Shown: piece after piece, positions 1 through 11,653 of the stretch
Position numbering within the stretch: position 1 is the stretch's first letter
How the letters are laid out: the number at the start of each line of letters is the position of its first letter
Assembly (NCBI GenBank): GCA_008360955.1
Contig: LUCM01006475.1
Coordinates: 101,718 to 165,717 of the forward strand
Direction of reading: 5' to 3'
Length of the DNA stretch: 64,000 nt
Source: Fasciolopsis buskii
Taxonomy: Eukaryota; Platyhelminthes; Trematoda; Plagiorchiida; Fasciolidae
Position numbers and translations under genes: made by a program
The notes under the pieces: generated by a model
The model's input: the letters and a program-made list of their open reading frames with translations, nothing else
Databases searched by the model: none
Told to the model about the DNA's origin: nothing

Positions 1-3000
1 GGATCTGCTAAAAAGAAACACTTGCGTTTCATCGTCTCTTGCCAGCGCAATGAGATATTCTCTAGGCCACAACTGTCCCCGACTCAACGTGACCTAGTTA
101 AGCAGGGTAAGCTGAGTTGTGCCAAAACAACCACTGTTTAATTCAGAAACTGCACGCTGATTTCTGTTGCTCGCTCACTTCTTAACGTATCCCTGTTCGC
201 ACCGCTTCACATGCCTCGTAGAGGCAAAACTGCATACGTTGCTTCTAAAATGACCTGATCGGTCGAACAAGATATCCTAGAAAACTCAGGCGTAACAACA
301 AGAAAAAGCCTGCCTTTATAAGCTAGCAATTAACAGAAACTAGTAGGTTCAAAGTTTGATATTTTAAGTTCGAACTTCCAAAGTGCATGACGTATGATGA
401 CGTTGCATGTAGGCTCTCATACTAAGCCGAATTACTGTGATATTTCCGGAAGCTTCACGTAGCGATCTTTAAACAAGTGTCCCATGCCCAAATAATCACC
501 CATATTAGGGTTTAGTACATTGAGTAGTGAATAGTTTTATTTAGATTTTCAACTACATGGTCGAATGGTGATGTTCGGTATTTTTGTATAGTACCATTTG
601 CATTTATTGAGGCGGTCCACATTAAAACTTTTCATCCGGAAAGCCGATCATTAGAGTACTCCACATCCGATCAACTTCCCACTAGGCAGCTCCCTTTCGG
701 TTACAGTCTTCTTCTTGAAAACAATGTGCACTGTTGCTTCAACAATCAAAAAGGATAGAAAAGACAAAAGAAAAGATGTTTCCGTGCCAATGCTTTCCTG
801 ATCTTTTTCCCTACTTGTTGTGCTGCCCGTTTTTGCCAAACAAAACCTACAAATTAGTGATGTTTTGTACTTTTATTTGATCTACGAAATGAGAATAAGA
901 TGTTTGCGTTCTTTGGGGCTCTTCATCTTTTGTTTACATGCATTGAGTCCACTCTAGCTGCCGAGCTCATCGAAAATTGAAAGCAGCAGTGTAGTGGGAA
1001 AAGAACTGAGTGTGTATTTTTGCTTTGCGTCCAGTTAAAAATAAAACGTATGCAACCGATGATTTGCATTTATGCACTGAGACTAAAGCATGTGATTCTG
1101 TCCGGGAATCCTTTAGGTTGCGAATTTGAAGATCTAGGCTGAACGTGAGACTGGACACGCAGACATTAATACGGGCTTCTCAGTGTCATGTTCAGCCGTT
1201 AACTTGGGGATCCGAAATATCAGCAAACTATACTCGTCGCAGAGGAGGCTGCGTTTTGCTTTCAATAACTTTATTTTACATATCGGTGCCTTTCATTTCG
1301 CTTCCACATTTTGTAAAACAATGCATTAATGTTCACGGATAGTGCCTTGATCCGCGGGAGGTTACCAAAGTGAGGAATGAACTGGTATGCTGCGATTCAA
1401 ACCCGAGACCATAGCACTGAATCTCCTAGAAGTTGACGAATTTACCGTTGCCTATCAATTGGATGCCATAATTTAACTTTATAATCGAAGAAAACTTTAG
1501 CACATCAGCTAATCCTATTGAAAGAGTAACAAAACATCGTTTGTTTCACCAAAATCTGGATGTCACCATAGTGAAGCCGTGATAAAATAAGTTCACCCAA
1601 CTCGTTTTCCACTAGAATTAATAAAAAACAATTTGACTGATCACTGCCAATATAGGATTCAAACACTAAATCATAAAATCCTAATTAATCATGCTGAGAA
1701 ACAATGAAAAATGGGAGGTGAATTTCCTCACCACCACAGCAAGTCTCACTGTTGTGAAAGACTATCGTTCACTTTTTCTTTCCTTTTTTTCAAGGATGCT
1801 AATTAGATCCCGCCTTCTGTTTTGCTCGCTGGTGATACGTCTACTGGAAGGTAACTTTTGGATAAAACAGTAGGCCACATATCCTTGTCTAGCGAAGTAA
1901 AAATCACATTTGGACTAGCCCACTATCGTGGCACATGCTATTCGGGTACCTATATTCTGTTAGAATATGACAAATCGGACCAGGCAAGCAAAAAGTCCCC
2001 GTATCGTTGACTTGTTCCTACGGCTCAGCTTGTAATTTACACGTGATTTGTGAATTGTGAACTGCATCCCTTGAGTTGGTTTAGATCCTTTTGTTTCGAA
2101 AGTTATCTCATGGAAACCCTTGGGGACGGAGAATGAGTTGCTCACCACAATTGGTCGTTCACGTCAGGGAATGAACACGCGTAGATAGGCAAACTGTGAT
2201 GGCAACTCCTTATCCCCCGGATAATTACCACATCTGACCTATTGAGATCCCACGTGGTTCTATGCCATTCCAAGTCTCAGGGTCACGGCTTCCGCTTCCC
2301 CTTCACCCTACCCGACCCGTTTACTGGACCTTGCCTGCTGTGGGTCATGCCTCTTCCACTGGACTCACAGTTTTTAGTATGTCTTACTAAAGTTAGCAAA
2401 AGTTGCTTGATGTTTTTGGTCAGCGTGCATCTGGACCGTTTGGAGTCACCTTTGGTACCAGATCTCCAACGGATTCCGTTGTATTGTAATAGGAGCATGG
2501 AAGTATGTAATACAAAGACCGTGCACGACAGTAACGGCTCGCGAATTGGTACACTGTCGAATTACTGGTTGGGGCACTGGTCGGAGTCTCTTGCTTAACT
2601 GATGCATGATCCCGGAGTGCGTCAGTGTGGTGTCAGCTCAAGTGTCGTTCAAGGTGCGTGTGCGCACATGCATACATCTAGTCCGAGAAAATGATCATGT
2701 GATTTTCTGTTCACACAATGTGAACCTACGCTACACAGCGTTTTTTATTTCACGATTACTCCTGGACAAGTCAAGGAACTAAGCGTAATTATCACTACGG
2801 TTAAAGAGACAGACGAACACAACAGGTTCAAAAAAGGTGGACTCTAGCAAACCATGCCTGTATGGTGTAAGAAAAGCAGTTCGGATTCACGAGTTTGATA
2901 CAAAAAGTAATTCTCCCAACAAAACCATGCACAACCGGGAAGCTCCCAAGCATATGACCCGCTTGCTGCACCTGCGCTGATGAACTTGAGCACGCAGTCG

Positions 3001-6000
3001 CCATTGTGTAAGAATTAAGCCGACTGACCCATAAACACGCACAGGTTGACAATCGGAGATCGACCCAGCTGACAAAAACGGACGCACGCGAGCTACGGCG
3101 TCCAGTCTACTTGTGTCCTAATTCTGACGGCCTCATGATATGTACAAGACCAATCATACGGTTTGTGTGATTCATGCTCATGACGCATCACACTGTGTAG
3201 GTGTGGTCATCCACGTTGTTGCTCCGACTTGCATGCACATGGCTTCAGTGTCCAAGCTCGGGCTGGTCCAAACTATTTCACATTCGACCAACTTTCTACA
3301 TACATGCTGCGCTTACAAGTTTTGATTACAACACCTCTGTGACACGGTTGAGAATTCAGAAAGGCCAGACATTAGGCCTTCTGGATGGACTCCCAATACA
3401 AATGTTGAGAACCGGAGCTACGCGTTCTTCAAACTTTTCCGCTTGCGTGTCTTTCAGTAGAATTCACTTGGAAAAAGGAACGATCAGGGATGGAGTGGTC
3501 CAAAAGTGAATTTTGATTAGGAAATCACGCCGGCAACCAGTCCTCGAGGGAGACAGAGAAGCAAAACTGATTGCAACGTGTCACTCGACCTCTAAATTAT
3601 CAGTTACTGAATAAAATGGTTATACTGACTGATGAATGCGTGCTCAAGGCATTTGTGGGTAATGGATTCTGAACTGAAAACTGACAGTTCAGCCTTTGAC
3701 GTTTTTTCTTCATCACTCACTCAGCATTAAAAATCCTCATTTCGTTTTCTGTACTTTAGGGCTGTAGGAAGCGATTTGCACTCTGCAATGATATTGGTTC
3801 AAACCATAGCAAGTGACTATACTACAGGAATATTTATGTCCAGCAAACCTCAACCAGAAATCTTCACGGTGAAACATCTTTCTGTACACCGTAGGAGTCA
3901 TTCCTGTCCTTAGCAGATTCATTATGCAGCAACACACTTCAATTCGTTGCTGAAGATTATGTAAGCCCTGAACTACTTACATGGGATCGGAAATGAACTA
4001 GTAAAATTTACTTACTTAGTAGATATGCAAACCACTGAGTTATCGCACATACGGATCTAGAACACCATCTCAAAAGCAGCTGAAAGTGGTTTAAGATTTC
4101 TTTTCAAGTTGGTTCTTTTGTGGTATATATTTTGTTTAGAAAGTAACCCATTGAAGTGTGATGGGTCATTGCGATGGCGGTTACGGAATACTGGATAAAA
4201 ATATTCAACTGGTTCTCGAGGATCACGATACCGACGCTTCCTGCCGAGGGCATCTGTCCTCTACACGGAAGGCTGCTGACTATCCTCCATTTAGTATTGT
4301 CAGCTTATGAAAGCGTTAATGCCGGGTTGACTTTTCCGTTCCACATGATTTTCAGCTCACCTGGCAATCTAAAAGCGCTTCGAGAGATACCAGGAAGGAC
4401 CGACAATGCACGCCCACTGTGATCAACGAGGAACCTCGTACTGTCAACCATAGGAGTAGACACGAGTCAAGAGCACGGTGCTTTGGCACTCATTGCTCTA
4501 TGGACCCAGACCCATATGTGTTCAAACCTTAATGATATTAGATTTGGTACAGAACAGCACTGGTTCCTTCACCAGCTTTGCTGGCTTCCGAGTGGTTACG
4601 GGATTAATGCGAATTGTTTTTCTGTGATAGGAGGAGTCAGCGACGCAGTGCTCGCTTGTGTACAGCGCGCTGCTTGCGCCTGTAAAATTACCGTCAGTTC
4701 AGCAGTTGGGAGATTTGTCTGAAAATCCTTATGAATAGTTAAGTGTGAAGCAAATTGTAAACACTTCAGATTCCAACTTCTGAACAATGAATTGCTCTCT
4801 TTCTGTTTCAGTGAACCAGTTCAACGGAGTACTTTAATAGATCCCAGCTGGCTAATTATACTATCCTCATCACGTGTTCATGCTATAGATTGGTATTCCT
4901 GTTAATCCACCCAGCATTCAAGAAAACGAAACTGTAGTACGCCTTAATGTGTTTGGCTAGCGGAGTGTTAAGTTGTAGTGCGTTGACATGATAGAACACA
5001 TTCGAACTCATTCTTCATAGTCTAAGTGACAAAACAATCTTACCGATAACAGCCCCGCAGCGGTTTTGTGATATGATTATCTCCATTTTTAAGTCCAAAG
5101 TGAAAGCGAGAGCCGTGTGAACCTCTACTACAAAGAGCTGGTCACGGTTACCCCACTCCCTCCCCAACAGTTTGTGAATGTCTTTGGTCGAGAAGAAAGT
5201 ACAATTCTAATTTCCGGTGCACAATACTAACAAACTTGACAGTCTGCCTTTTGGGGTATTGACTGTCGCGTCTTTGGCTCATTTATTATTTAATACCGTG
5301 AATTGTATGTTGTCGTTCCCTTTGCACCACACTAGATATACACTGTTGACAATTCCTAACTACGAGACGACGGTTGCACAACGCTTCCCAGAATTCTCCG
5401 TACTGGATAATGTAAAGGAACAGCGCGTTGATTTATTCTCGTTGTCGTATTCCTCGTTGTGCTAGTTTACCGTTGGACAGGATGACAAATATTTCCAAAC
5501 ATTTGCCGCTTGTGATTGGTTTAAATAATCTGCAGATTTCAAACTCGCAGTGATGACAATTATTCTGACTGTTTTGGTGCTGTGAAAACGATATCACACT
5601 AAACAGTTAACTTATATTATGTTTGACTGATTACACTTCGGACTACACGTCTCATGCACAAACCTCAGGTCCGTCGGTCAGCGTTGCACACGGAAGGACT
5701 AGACTCAGATATCGCACTTGTTACAGTTTATCGTTGGGGCACATCCATCAAGGGGCCAGGATTAAGTAATCGGGCCTTCCCTTTGGAAGGTGTGGATTAC
5801 CAGAACAGCACCAGCTCCCGCACAGACTAATCAGAATTTCTGGGTTGAACGTGTTCAGATATTGACCTCAGTGACAGCCTACTGGGTCTGACAGCCACGA
5901 CTTACTTGCCCTTTAATCTCCAATCGAAAACCTCACACCAATCCAGGTTTTCTCCATGGCCTGGGTGAGGCGGCACGCATGCTTACTGATTAGGGTATAA

Positions 6001-7470
6001 CTCAAATCTGGTAAGCCCTGAGTTTGATTGTTGACCGGTTTGTCCAAAAATCGTTCAGTCAAGCACAGAAAACACCAATCCCACATACTAATGGCAAATA
6101 GATCTGAGCGCTTTCTTATTTGGTTACGTTGATTTGTGCCTACACACGGACAGAATAAACCAAAGGCAGTGATGGCCTAATCTTACCAACAGCTGATAGC
6201 ACTAGATTGAGGTGTTCATTGCCCGCAAGCCGAATGCAGCACTTAGTTTCGTTTGTTTTGATCCCACCAAGGGGCAATATGATGGCAGACATTTTACTTT
6301 TACAGAATTTTCTTTACCTTCCTGTAGGATGTCCTACGGTAGAAGTAATTTTTTATCAGATCCTGGCATCCAAATTTAGTGCTTACTTACGGTGGGAGGA
6401 ATCGAACACTAGACCCGTTGATCCGAGTTGAATGGAAAGCCGTATTAGGTTGGAATATGTTTTTTGTATTTATTATAGACAAACGAGATGTATTAATCCG
6501 AATTAACCATGTACGTTATTGATTTACGTGTTTAGAACAAATCGATTACATTGCTTTATATCATAGTCATTTCAAACTGGAATGGAACTCAATTTCTCCA
6601 CCCCTAATTCATAGCATGAAAAGAGAATTCCAATGGCTTCTATTCTCCACAGCGATTTGACAATGAACCGCTGAATCTTCCTCTGGGAGTTTACTTGCAC
6701 AGTGGATCACGTAAGGTTGCCGTAAATCTTACTCTTTGCCAGCTGCCGTATGCGAGCAAATCCAAACTACCGATTTTTGCTAAAACATTTGTGATTGGCG
6801 AAACACTACATCCTGTCTATCTGATTCGCCATAAATTATTCACCGGCGGACTTTATCTGATATTTTTTGTCCTTCATTTGCTCATGCTTGCAGCGTCAGA
6901 ACAAATCGTCAGCCGCGGCCCCTGTCAGTTGTAACTCCGCCAGCGAACGATAGTAGCAGAGAACAGTATTTTAATTCTCGATCAGTTCTTGACCTCCACG
7001 AAATTTGTCTACCACTAGCAAAATATCGTGCCAAAGATAATGTAGTAGAAGCAGATTAAGTTGATGAGTCAAAGGCAAACCCGGGAGGATTAGGACCTAG
7101 CTTCCGAAATATGGATGCGATAGCCTAATTAATGAAACCAACAAGCTGCAGAAGCAATATTGAATTAGAAGATCATTCAGAACCGGCAGTCCGGCGGACA
7201 GATGATGCAGCATATATGTGGTGAGAGACAGAGGAAGTTGTGCCTGCCGATTTACACTACGTAAATGGTAAAACACGAAAGAACGAAACACGGCTTTATT
7301 ATTGGACTGATATTTACAAGAGTAAAAAATAAACTATAGGGCTTTTAAGCGTCGGGATTCAAAAGCGTTAACACGGATAGGCAAAGAAGCGACGTTAACG
7401 GGCTAGGAAAGTGAATAAAACCACACTTTCTTAAAAGAACGAAGGTACTAGCTCCATCAGAAATTACCAG
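1..7470. other. no gene recognised
   Basis: I see no conserved protein, RNA gene or clear repeat structure here. Open frames are short (118 codons at most, 2242-2598 +) and carry no recognisable motif. Two spots resemble an isolated pol III B box read on the minus strand, near 1385-1400 (GGGTTTGAATCGC) and 6392-6408 (GTGTTCGATTCCTCCC). They may be old tRNA-derived SINE fragments, but no matching copies were confirmed. Confidence 0.5.
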
Positions 7471-7481
7471 AGATATAGGAC

Positions 7482-8400
7482 TTGGTCTTACGTCGACATA
7501 CTTCTCATTCAAACAAACAGACGGATGGTATGGTAATTGGGTCACCCATATCTCCCATTCGTAACAAATTTTTCCTACACTCGGTTAAATCAAAAGCCTT
7601 AATGAATTTTATTCACTCCCCCCCCCACACACACACACGTTTGCACGTACGGTCTATCGATGATACATTAACAATTATCAAGTCAGAACAAAAGATTAGC
7701 CTTCTTCAGGATCTTAATGTGCAGCGCAGATCCATTAAGCCTAGAAAGGAGTCAGAAAACTCCAATAGGATCATCAGCTCCCTAGATTGACGGCTAAGAG
7801 TCAATGACTCCCAAAAGTTCAATATCAGCATTCACAGAAAACCCACACATTCTGATAAGTATTTGGGCTGCAGTTCAGCTCATCCATGATACGTGGAATG
7901 GACACTTATTTCCTCTCTGGCCACCAGAGCAATGATTATACCGAACGTAAAGAAGAACTAAGACGTTTAAACGACTTATTACAAGAGAGTTACTATCCAC
8001 CACAGCTCATAAGAAAACAACTGGAAAATTGCGCATTAGCAACCAAGATGAAAAAAGAAAGGAAGAAAACGACCACAATTAAAATTCCGCACAGATCAGA
8101 CACTGCGAAGCAATAAGAAAGGCCATCAGTGACCATAATACTCATACTTTCTTCCGAGTGGATAGTAATTTAAAACGCCACCTATCAAATGCTAAAGATC
8201 AAGTCGGTGTGCAAAATCAAAATAACTACATCTACAAATCAGTTGCAAGGAACGTCTAGTAGAATACTTTGGACAAACCAGCAGACAACTGAAGGAAAGA
8301 AAAGTCAAGACGGCCCTACCTAGAGTTAAGCACAATTCAGCCGTCGCCCTGCATCTCATAGAAGAGGTAAACAATATAGCTCATAAAGACACCACTACTC
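7482..8400 (+). mobile_element. Penelope-like element remnant (RT palm/thumb to GIY-YIG endonuclease)
   Basis: Translating across frames gives the ordered landmarks of a Penelope-like retroelement. A QTDGMVIGSPISP segment (7519-7557, RT motif like QTDGVxMGSPLSP) is followed by SIDDTLTIIKSE at about 7657 (the YVDDTF-type catalytic box with both Asp kept). Then come IHRKPTHSDKYLGCSSAHP near 7831-7887, an ERKEELRRLNDLL segment near 7940, and an IPHRSDT segment near 8083. A GIY-YIG-like stretch, EYFGQTSRQLKERK, lies near 8260, followed by NSAVALHLIEEVNN. The frame changes several times and stops interrupt it, so this is a dead copy. PLEs normally join an RT to a C-terminal GIY-YIG nuclease, and the order here agrees. 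The 5' part and the termini are not identifiable. A (CA)n tract interrupts the RT region. Confidence 0.8.
7617..7639. repeat. C-run plus (CA)n microsatellite
   Basis: A short poly-C run followed by about eight CA dinucleotides. It sits inside the decayed PLE RT segment and breaks its reading frame. Confidence 0.85.
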
Positions 8401-8530
8401 TGACTTGGATTCAGAACGTACACTGAACATAAGTTTGCCTATGATTAAGCACCACTCCATATGCTTCGATCGGAACGACGGGGAAGAGGTTTCGGAGATA
8501 TGGACAACCTTAACATCACTGAGATACTGG

Positions 8531-8690
8531 TCAGCAGTGGCCAAACGGGTAAAATCTTGGCGTTTGGACGTGAAAGTCGCGGGTTCCAGACCTCCCACCA
8601 CCGATCAACCCTGTGATGACCGCGGCCCGCTTCCTGAAAAATAATGTACACTTTCGTTTCATTAATAAAGGAAGTAAATGATGAAAAATA
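8531..8690 (+). repeat. tRNA-derived SINE-like repeat, family A
   Basis: The head has tRNA-like internal promoter boxes (CAGTGGCCAAACGGGTAA, then GCGGGTTCCAGACC). It is followed by a shared body (CCACCACCGATCAACC, GACCGCGGCCCGCTTCCTGAAAA) and a tail (ATTAATAAAGGAAG). Head, body and tail match the copies at 24.0, 40.6 and 53.9 kb on this strand and at 17.1, 37.1 and 43.7 kb on the other. Copies differ by many substitutions, which suggests an old family. Confidence 0.7.
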
Positions 8691-8789
8691 ACATCACAAA
8701 TCTCACCATGCTGGTTAACCGTATCACCACGGCGGCGCATGGCCTGAAGGGCAACTTACTTCTCATCCGTTACCCAGATCAGAGTATAC

Positions 8790-8832
8790 CGACGCACAGA
8801 CAGGCACATACACATGTACACACACACACACA
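8790..8832. repeat. CA-rich microsatellite
   Basis: An interrupted CA/GCACATACA tract ending in an uninterrupted run of CA dinucleotides. Confidence 0.8.
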
Positions 8833-9099
8833 GAAGACTTAAGGCCCATTGGAATCCGAACGTTCCCTCAGTTCCTTGAAAATTCCCACTGAGCGCATCG
8901 AGAGAACAAGTTGGCGAACAAGCTCGTTTTCGGTGATTCTTACTCATGCCATTACATCACTATGCATTTGGAAAGACTTCCTTTAAGAAGGATTGGACTA
9001 GTCAGGTAAAACTATGGGTGGGGAAAGGATTTGTGGTGTTACATGCATAACCTGAATACACAAAAACGTGTTGTGTTAATCGTTTTGTTTCCTTATGTT

Positions 9100-9870
9100 T
9101 TGCATTGGGAAGAAGGCTGAACCAAGGGAGTCTTAAGGTAACCACAAATTGTTTGAGAGCACAGTGGAGAATTTTGAAGACGGATCGCGACAGCTTCCGC
9201 AGTGCTCAAGAGGCGACACTTTGCCAACCTAGATTGCTGACCTCTGACCTCATACAGGGTCCTTGAAAGCTTGCGTCACATTCACGGTGTGGTTAGTCTG
9301 TGCTAGATGTGAAACGACTGCGCTATTAATTGACTTAATTATTCCAGTGCCCAACCATGCACGGTTGTGCTCGTGGTTGCGTTCAGACAGGCGCCTGGTT
9401 GTGCGGCCGATTTACATTGTCCCACAGGAACATGTGAATGAATAGATACAAAACGAGGTTGCAGAATCAGGGACTTTGTCTTTCAACCATAATGACACTA
9501 CGGAGCGGGATTTGAACAAGATTCGGAAATGTCCTATTGACAGCGCTAGTCAGTCTTCGTCGTGCCATCTCTGCTAGCGTGTCACCTAAGAATGACAGAA
9601 ATACGTATACTGGCTTTCTCTCCACCGTCTCCCTACTAGAAACCTTCTTTTCTATCCCCAATATCTTATCGATTAATCTACTTGGGAAATCATTTTCAGT
9701 GAATACTCTTCTCACCGTTTGCAGCTCGGCGTCAAGAGTACCTTTTGTGCATATTCTTTTTGTTTTGGCTATGAGACATCTAATTAGGTTCCTCTTTGCA
9801 TAAATAGGTACAAAGCTGTGAAAGTTGGTGTGCTGTCCATTTCACGTGGCTTTCCTGTGTGTTGACCGCC
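9100..9870 (-). mobile_element. Penelope-like element remnant, second lineage (RT thumb, linker and GIY-YIG)
   Basis: Read on the minus strand from about 9860 downward, this gives GQHTNFHSFVPIYAKRNL and then IRCLIAKTKRICTKGTL. A continuous 82-codon frame (9715-9467) follows, containing RRVFTENDFPSRLIDKIL, KPVYVFLSFLGD and RRRLTSAVNRTFP. After a frame change comes YSFTCSCGTM-stop-IGRTTRRLSERNHEHN (about 9440-9370), then INSAVVSHLAQTNHTVNV, and finally LSTAEAVAIRLQNSPLC near 9190. This is the PLE order: end of RT, linker, Cys-bearing GIY-YIG nuclease, C-terminal tail. The Tyr of the YIG motif is replaced by a stop codon, so the nuclease is dead. The GQxTNFHSFVP type differs from the KPTHxDxYL type at 7.5 and 24.8 kb. 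Confidence 0.8.
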
Positions 9871-11587
9871 GAATTGAGCCGTCTTGTCGACGACGCAGTT
9901 AAACATTTAGAAATGCTATTTCATTGTTCTTTCAGTTATTTGATTGTAAACCTTGCCTTACGAAAGACTACCCACGGTATTCGAAATGGTGATGAGGCAC
10001 ATCTACTAACAACACTGTTTTTAACATCAAATCATTCACAATATAAAGGTAATTATCTATCTGGGGGGAGAGTTCAGGTTGGGCAGGGGTGCTTGAACGC
10101 CATGATGACCAACGACCAGCCGAAGTGCACGTGATTAACGGAAGCTGATTCGTCAGAGTGCAGTCGCTGATATGCGGTTGAACTGGTTGAACTGTGATCG
10201 CCCATACCGACAAAAATAAACTGAAGACGTTCAAACTGAAACAAATCGGAAAATTAATGTATCTTGATCTAACTGAGAATAAAATTAAATTGTAAGTAAA
10301 ACCGCTCAAAAATATCGGTTCCGATTCTATTCAGCGTGTACACATCCATGAAAGAACGGAATCTGATTGCATTCGATCAACCATAACAAATCTTAGCTTT
10401 TGAGATAAACTGAATGCATCGTGCTGCAGCGCTTTCAACTCACCGTCAAAGACCTTCCGAGTCTAACGGATTCGCGTGTAAAGCATCTCAAAGTAAACGT
10501 TTCCGTCATACAGTAATGCTGACAAATCCCTCAAGGAATGCTTAAAGTGGGCAAGATATTTCAGTTTTTAGTTCGCATAACCATCAACTTTGTACTAACG
10601 GGTTCTGGCTTCGGTGTCTACCCCACAACACCAAATACTAAACTAAAACATCAAAAGATCAAGACAGAAGAAGTATAGGGTTGCGAAAAATTGCGAATGC
10701 TTGAACCACAATGACTGCGGTATTTAACTATAACGCCCGAGGTTTTTAACCGTCGCGTTGAGGAACTTGTGGATCCCAAGTCGTTGAATCGACAAGACGT
10801 TTTCGTCACGCCATTAGGTGCATATCGTGATCCGAACTTCCAACCGTCGCTAGCTTCTGAGAAGAAGACCTACCGAGGGATTCGGTCTCGGTATCCGAAA
10901 CACATGCCCAGTCAGTAAGATGTGGAATTTTTACAGTGTAGTTGGCTGGACTGTTTCCACAACACCGAATAGGTTTAGCTGCAGTGACTCAAGGAAGCAT
11001 TTTAAAAGCCGCTTATTTGAGAAGCTCTAGCCCTTCAGTGTAGATAGAATAAGTTACAACTACCTTGGGCTGTCCTAGTTTTGTTCAAGGTGCTTGCAGT
11101 TTTTTTCGCTGCATTTATTTTAAACAAGCAAATGTCCGGACTCGATCTCCACTTAACCGAACCAACTTGGACAAACTCACTGAGACTTTTCGTGTCTTCA
11201 GAATCTGTCCAGTGAGTCCGTTTTTGTTTTATTCGTTGAACCCAACTGATTTAACGGGTATGTACCAAACTCCTGATGGAAAATTGCGTTGTCTACAGTT
11301 CAAAAATATGAAATCAAGAGAACTCACTATGTTTCAATTTGGCCTTTGCTCCAGTGAATGCAACAGCCCATTTTGCACACATTATATGTAGATACATAAT
11401 ATATAATATATACATATATACTATACTTTCTCGTTCTCTCTTCATTTCACCCAAATCTGGACTAACAGGTTTTATCATTTTTCTAATTTTCATGCAGTTT
11501 TGCAGTTAGAAATCTCTGCACCAGCCAAAATATTTACAACGGAAATCCTTTCCCCGCTTTAATTTCATCTCTCTCTCTCTCTCTCTA

Positions 11588-11653
<66 letters not shown>

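Noticed and set aside
1370..1440. Minus-strand B-box-like GGGTTTGAATCGC as evidence of a SINE
   Set aside because: No body or second copy found; a single box match is too weak.
2242..2598. 118-codon open frame
   Set aside because: No domain, no splice or start context, and a composition typical of chance frames.
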